Source of the DNA: Candidatus Woesearchaeota archaeon
GTDB taxonomy: Archaea > Nanobdellota > Nanobdellia > SCGC-AAA011-G17 > GW2011-AR17
Length of the DNA stretch: 37,714 bases
Direction: 5' to 3'
Assembly: GCA_018302165.1 (NCBI GenBank)
Contig: JAGWAA010000003.1
Coordinates: 1-37,714 of the forward strand
The notes below the pieces were generated by a model. The model had not been told where the DNA came from and made no database searches. It saw only the letters and a list, made by a program, of their open reading frames with translations. This document shows positions 35,055 through 37,714 of the stretch, piece after piece. Within the stretch, counting starts at the first letter, position 1. Every line of letters begins with the position of its first letter. The position numbers were made by a program, and so were the translations under genes.

Positions 35055-35600
35055 ATGGACAACTATAAACATAAATGGACAGCACTTCAAAATAGTATAT
35101 TTAGATTCCTTTGTATAAAGACAGGAATGAGCACAAACTTAAGAGGTCTAGCAAAATCATTAAAAGTATCACCAACAGCAGTTTCAAAGTCTCTCGACAA
35201 ATTAGAAAAAGAAGGTCTAATCAAAATAAACAAATCAAAAACTATGAACCTTATGTCTATTGAATTCAATCGTGATAATCAAAAAGCAATTAATTTCAAA
35301 AGAATTGAAAACGTAAAAATTATTTATGAGTCAAATTTCTTAGAAACTTTAGAAAATCTATTCCCTGGATGCAGTATAATCCTTTTCGGTAGTTATTCAT
35401 TAGGTGAAGATACCATCAACTCAGATATTGACATAGCCATAATAGGAACTAAAGGTAAAGAAATAGAATTAACAAAATATAATAAACTATTCGAAAGGAA
35501 AGTAACAATAAACTTCTATAAATCCTGGTCAGATATCCACAAGCACTTAAAAGAAAATATTCTAAGAGGAATAGTATTGCATGGAGGAATAGAATTATGA
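35055..35600 (+). CDS. wHTH-fused minimal nucleotidyltransferase (MntA-like antitoxin)
   Basis: 181 aa. Residues 8-70 form a winged helix (LRGLAKSLKVSPTAVSKSLDKLEKEGLIKI). Residues 100-175 form an MNT domain with GSX10DXD exactly spaced: G112-S113, then D124-I-D126 (ILFGSYSLGEDTINSDIDIA). The usual third Asp on the next strand is not obvious (KVTINFY). MntA antitoxins transfer AMP to their HEPN toxin. The HTH fusion suggests it also represses its own operon. The stop overlaps the next gene's ATG (ATGA). Confidence 0.82.
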   Translation: MDNYKHKWTALQNSIFRFLCIKTGMSTNLRGLAKSLKVSPTAVSKSLDKLEKEGLIKINKSKTMNLMSIEFNRDNQKAINFKRIENVKIIYESNFLETLENLFPGCSIILFGSYSLGEDTINSDIDIAIIGTKGKEIELTKYNKLFERKVTINFYKSWSDIHKHLKENILRGIVLHGGIEL

Positions 35601-36040
35601 AATACTTTGAAGATTTCGTTTCAGAAGGAATAATCAAAAAAACTTCTATAAATAAATCCAAAGCTAAATTTCTAATAGAAGAAACTGAAAGAACCTCAAG
35701 AAGTCTGTTCAAGCGCATTGAAGCTCTGGGTATTGATGATGATAATGCAAACTCAATCACAAAAGATTGCTATGATATAATCATGGAACTAATCCGTGCC
35801 ACACTACAACTTTCAGGCTATTCTTCATCAGGTGCTTATGCCCATGAAGCCGAAATCTCTTTCTTAAGAAAATTAAAGTTCTCTGAATCAGAAATAGTAT
35901 TCATAAACGACTTGCGTATAAATAGAAATGGAATAACTTACTATGGTAAAATCTTAAACAAGGATGATGCAGAAAGAATAGTTTCATTTACAAAAAAGAC
36001 TTATCCCAAGTTAAAGAAATTAGTTATAGAAAAAATATAA
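35597..36040 (+). CDS. HEPN-domain protein (HepT-like toxin), variant motif
   Basis: 147 aa, all helical HEPN-type protein coupled to the MNT gene by a 4-nt ATGA overlap. HepT RNase toxins carry R-x4-H-x-Y; here the matching place reads R110-N-G-I-T-Y115-Y116-G, so the catalytic His is replaced by Tyr while Arg-Asn and a Tyr remain. It may be an inactive or differently acting relative. The TAA at 36038-36040 is followed directly by repeat copy 3. Confidence 0.75.
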   Translation: MKYFEDFVSEGIIKKTSINKSKAKFLIEETERTSRSLFKRIEALGIDDDNANSITKDCYDIIMELIRATLQLSGYSSSGAYAHEAEISFLRKLKFSESEIVFINDLRINRNGITYYGKILNKDDAERIVSFTKKTYPKLKKLVIEKI

Positions 36041-36065
36041 CAGTTCAATCGCCACTGAGGCTCCG
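36041..36065 (+). repeat. Direct repeat, copy 3 (truncated)
   Basis: The 22-bp block is present in full at 36041-36062, starting at the base after the HEPN stop codon. It continues CCGAAAAAGATTC and then diverges; the hairpin, T-run and TATA parts are lost. Confidence 0.85.
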
Positions 36066-36120
36066 AAAAAGATTCAATTAAATAACCAAAAACTTTATAT
36101 TACATTTTAGCATTACAAAT

Positions 36121-36214
36121 AATACTAACTGCTAGGGAGTTCACTGTGTAAAGTCTCAGGGGGCAAACTAGGGCAGCGGCACTCTTCGTAGTGCCCTTTA
36201 GTACTTATTTTTTC
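36121..36214 (+). ncRNA. Candidate structured non-coding RNA
   Basis: About 90 nt, much more GC-rich than its surroundings. A TATA-like CTTTATAT at 36093-36100 predicts a start near 36123. The transcript contains GGCACT-CTTCGT-AGTGCC, a 6-bp hairpin, two CTAGGG segments, and ends near a T-run (about 36207-36213). Distal pairing AATAATACT with AGTACTTATT is possible. No match to tRNA, SRP RNA or RNase P motifs and no ORF. The last bases overlap the 3' end of the convergent gene. Confidence 0.5.
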
Positions 36215-36690
36215 AAGAATTTTTCAAAATCATCTAATCTGATAGTAACATAAGTTTTCATTTTATTTTTAGAATCCTTAGCCATTAAATAAGCATAATT
36301 ATCCGCAAAAGAATTTTTATCTAACTTTTTAAATTGACAATCTAAAATATTCAATTTTAATAATCCTTTCAAGAAATAATTCAAATTATTGACAATTTCA
36401 TTATTATGCCCATAAAAATCTCTACAAATATTTAAAGAAACATTTTTTATTTTAATAGACTTAAATAAATAATAAATAACAATAGAATAAATTCTAATTT
36501 GAAGATTAACTTTCCCTTGAACAGATTTTTTATATTTATACAATTCTTGACCATACTTAGAAGCTATAATTTGAACGAGTTTATTATTAAACTTAAAACC
36601 TTTAATCAGTTTTCCATCTTTACTAGCAATACAAATAACATAATTCTTACTAAGAATATCTTTACCACTAACATCAATATCAAATTCCAT
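36205..36690 (-). CDS. Hypothetical protein
   Basis: 161 aa, not recognised. The N-terminus MEFDIDVSGKDILSKNYVIC, a strand with D-x-D-x-S-G then another strand, looks like the start of an RNase H-like fold, but no further catalytic acids can be assigned with confidence. Lys-rich throughout. The ATG at 36690 is preferred over a TTG two codons upstream. It lies alone between the candidate ncRNA and the tRNA. Confidence 0.55.
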   Translation of the reverse strand: MEFDIDVSGKDILSKNYVICIASKDGKLIKGFKFNNKLVQIIASKYGQELYKYKKSVQGKVNLQIRIYSIVIYYLFKSIKIKNVSLNICRDFYGHNNEIVNNLNYFLKGLLKLNILDCQFKKLDKNSFADNYAYLMAKDSKNKMKTYVTIRLDDFEKFLKK

Positions 36691-36735
36691 TAACAATAAC
36701 TGAAAAAACCTTTTTAAAAAGTTTGAGAAGAAAAT

Positions 36736-36780
36736 TCCGAAAATCTTTCAACTTTTTTCACTAAACCTTTTTGAACCAAA
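36736..36780 (+). promoter_or_regulatory. Hairpin/T-run element, copy D, upstream of the tRNA
   Basis: CCGAAAATCTTTCAACTTTTTTC then CTAAACCTTTTTGAACC: the same order of parts as the elements at 21638, 33464 and 34986, more diverged. It ends about 20 nt before the tRNA 5' end, where a tRNA promoter is expected. Confidence 0.4.
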
Positions 36781-36800
36781 TATTTCTAATTTAGAATTAA

Positions 36801-36918
36801 GTCCGTGTTGCCTAATCCGGTATGGCAGATGTCTGAAAAAGCCCCAGTTCACAGCTGAGGCATCTTGAGACAACATCGTCTCGGGAGAGACTTCCGGGTT
36901 CAAATCCCGGCACGGACT
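36801..36918 (+). tRNA. Intron-containing tRNA with long variable arm; anticodon reads GAA
   Basis: Acceptor stem GTCCGTG/CACGGAC (36801-36807/36911-36917), discriminator T, D stem GCC/GGC, anticodon stem GATGT/ACATC (36828-36832/36873-36877), class II variable arm GTCTC-GGGA-GAGAC, T arm CCGGG-TTCAAAT-CCCGG. A 33-nt intron (about 36839-36871) at the canonical 37/38 place leaves loop CTGAAAA. The bulge-helix-bulge: C-T-G-A-A (36833-36837) pairs with T-T-G-A-G (36865-36869) except G35-type G-G mismatch, with 3-nt bulges AAA and ACA. A long variable arm fits Leu or Ser, not Phe (GAA); the intron complement would suit CAA (Leu). Isotype left open. Confidence 0.78.
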
Positions 36919-36927
36919 CACATTGTC

Positions 36928-36940
36928 GCCTAATCTGGTA
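36928..36940 (+). repeat. Short copy of the tRNA D-arm sequence
   Basis: GCCTAATCTGGTA matches GCCTAATCCGGTA in the tRNA (36810-36822) at 12 of 13 positions, 10 nt after the tRNA 3' end. Probably the remnant of a second tRNA copy. Confidence 0.5.
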
Positions 36941-37031
36941 ATTATTAATTAATCCTAATTAATTTAAATATTTTCCCTAAAAATCTTTGTAAAGGTTTGC
37001 TTTAAATATAATTAATTCTTTCAAAATAACC

Positions 37032-37714
37032 ATGCAAAAGCTCCTTTCCAAATCCAAATACCTTAATGGCCTCCAATGCCCTAAACTATTATGGATTTCT
37101 GTTAACGACAAAACAAAAATGCCAGAAGTATCAGAATCCACCCAGAAATTATTCGATCAAGGCCAAATCGTCGGCGAATATGCAAAGAAATTATTCCCTG
37201 AAGGCATCAATATCCCAGTCAAAGACTTCAACAAAAACTTAAATGATACAAAAGAACTTTTAACCAAAAACAAACCACTGTTCGAACCCGCATTCTTAAT
37301 CAACAGACTTTACTCTAGAGCAGATATTTTAGAACCAACAAACAATGGCTGGAATATCATAGAGGTCAAAAGCTCCACTGAAGTCAAAGAAGTCAACATC
37401 CAAGATGTCGCATTCCAAAGATATGTTTACGAGAAAGCAGGCTTGAAGATTGACAGATGTTATTTATTACACATTAACAACAAATATGTTAGACACGGCG
37501 ATATTAACCCAAAAGAATTATTCACTAAAGAAGATATTACTATTCCTGTTAACGAAGAACTAAAATTTGTAGATGATAGAGTTATAGAAATGCTAGAAAT
37601 TATTGATGGCAAAGAACCTAATACAACCATCAGCAAAAACTGCAAAGAACCTTATGAATGCCAAATGAAAGAATTATGCTGGTCCTTCTTACCCAAAGAA
37701 AACTCAGTCTTCGA
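37032..37714 (+). CDS. RecB/Cas4-like PD-(D/E)XK nuclease, DUF2779-type start (partial)
   Basis: At least 227 residues, cut by the right edge. N-terminus LLSKSKYLNGLQCPKLLWIS is the typical opening of DUF2779/RecB-family nucleases. The nuclease motif is RADILEPTNNGWNIIEVKSS (about 96-115; Asp and E-V-K), followed by QDVAFQRYVYEKAGL with the QxxxY helix. Cysteines at CKEPYECQMKELC could form part of an iron-sulfur cluster with C16, as in Cas4/AddB-like nucleases. Leaderless start, TATA at 37001-37010. It may act in repair or defence. Confidence 0.82.
   Translation, partial: MQKLLSKSKYLNGLQCPKLLWISVNDKTKMPEVSESTQKLFDQGQIVGEYAKKLFPEGINIPVKDFNKNLNDTKELLTKNKPLFEPAFLINRLYSRADILEPTNNGWNIIEVKSSTEVKEVNIQDVAFQRYVYEKAGLKIDRCYLLHINNKYVRHGDINPKELFTKEDITIPVNEELKFVDDRVIEMLEIIDGKEPNTTISKNCKEPYECQMKELCWSFLPKENSVF

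Noticed and set aside
36121..36214. tRNA, SRP RNA or RNase P RNA at the GC-rich island
   Set aside because: No cloverleaf or T-loop TTCAAAT, no SRP helix 8 motif and far too short for RNase P RNA.
36839..36871. Second, alternative intron pairing in the tRNA (TGTCT with AGACA)
   Set aside because: It forms a good helix but leaves a mature anticodon loop of the wrong size or without U33; the canonical 37/38 splice gives a normal 7-nt loop.
1..37714. CRISPR array, rRNA genes or IS element
   Set aside because: No regularly spaced repeat-spacer pattern, no rRNA signature and no transposase; the three 22-bp repeats are 1.1-1.5 kb apart with genes between.

Overview
The window is about 30% GC and packed with archaeal genes: an MCM helicase, replication factor C small and large subunits, a family B DNA polymerase, FEN1, TBP, CDC48, Trm5, an Lrp-type regulator, and many leaderless genes with a TATA box about 25 nt upstream of the start codon. 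The small genes, short intergenic gaps, many unrecognised small proteins and overall mix suggest a DPANN archaeon, probably of the Woesearchaeota/Pacearchaeota/Nanoarchaeota group. This placement is inferred from gene style, not from a marker tree.

Layout. 60-6262 (minus): HAD phosphatase, unknown protein, GNAT acetyltransferase and MCM in one overlapping run. MCM holds two inteins and a frame-breaking internal deletion. 6377-8193 (plus): a TrmB-type regulator coupled to a stand-alone PEP-utiliser phosphohistidine domain, with a candidate operator in the divergent promoter. 8200-9587 (minus): TBP followed by three small membrane or membrane-anchored proteins. 9677-12971 (minus): IleRS and a small Cys-rich protein. 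13096-16443 (plus): two small proteins, a TRAM protein, RFC-S, a 74-aa coupled protein and RFC-L. Both RFC genes carry internal out-of-frame deletions, and the first small gene carries a 43-bp tandem duplication. 16433-18855 (minus): unknown protein, HtpX, NodB-like lipoprotein. 18939-23134: HerA-like ATPase, RlmE-like methyltransferase, a membrane metallopeptidase, Trm5 and small unknowns. 23595-28673: FEN1, a PD-(D/E)XK nuclease, an LpxH-like phosphoesterase and PolB, i.e. a replication/repair block. 28699-33209: Lrp regulator, ParB-like protein, CDC48 with an unusual insertion, and a zinc-ribbon/AbrB regulator in front of CDC48.

The right end (33297-37714) looks accessory. Three direct copies of a 22-bp repeat (33441, 34963, 36041) delimit two small gene modules: a two-gene unknown module plus a lipoprotein, and a wHTH-MNT/HEPN pair of the MntA-HepT toxin-antitoxin type. 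Two copies start directly after a stop codon, and two carry a hairpin, a T-run and a TATA-like box. This resembles a cassette array. After the third copy comes a GC-rich candidate ncRNA with its own TATA box and terminal T-run. Next are an unknown minus-strand gene, an intron-containing class II tRNA whose anticodon reads GAA although its intron complements CAA, a degenerate tRNA D-arm copy, and the start of a RecB/Cas4-like nuclease that runs off the edge.

The strongest oddity is that three AAA+ replication genes (mcm, rfcS, rfcL) are each broken by a short missing segment in one 16-kb span, while every other long gene reads through. Either the assembly is locally damaged or this lineage has unusual lesions; reads would decide.
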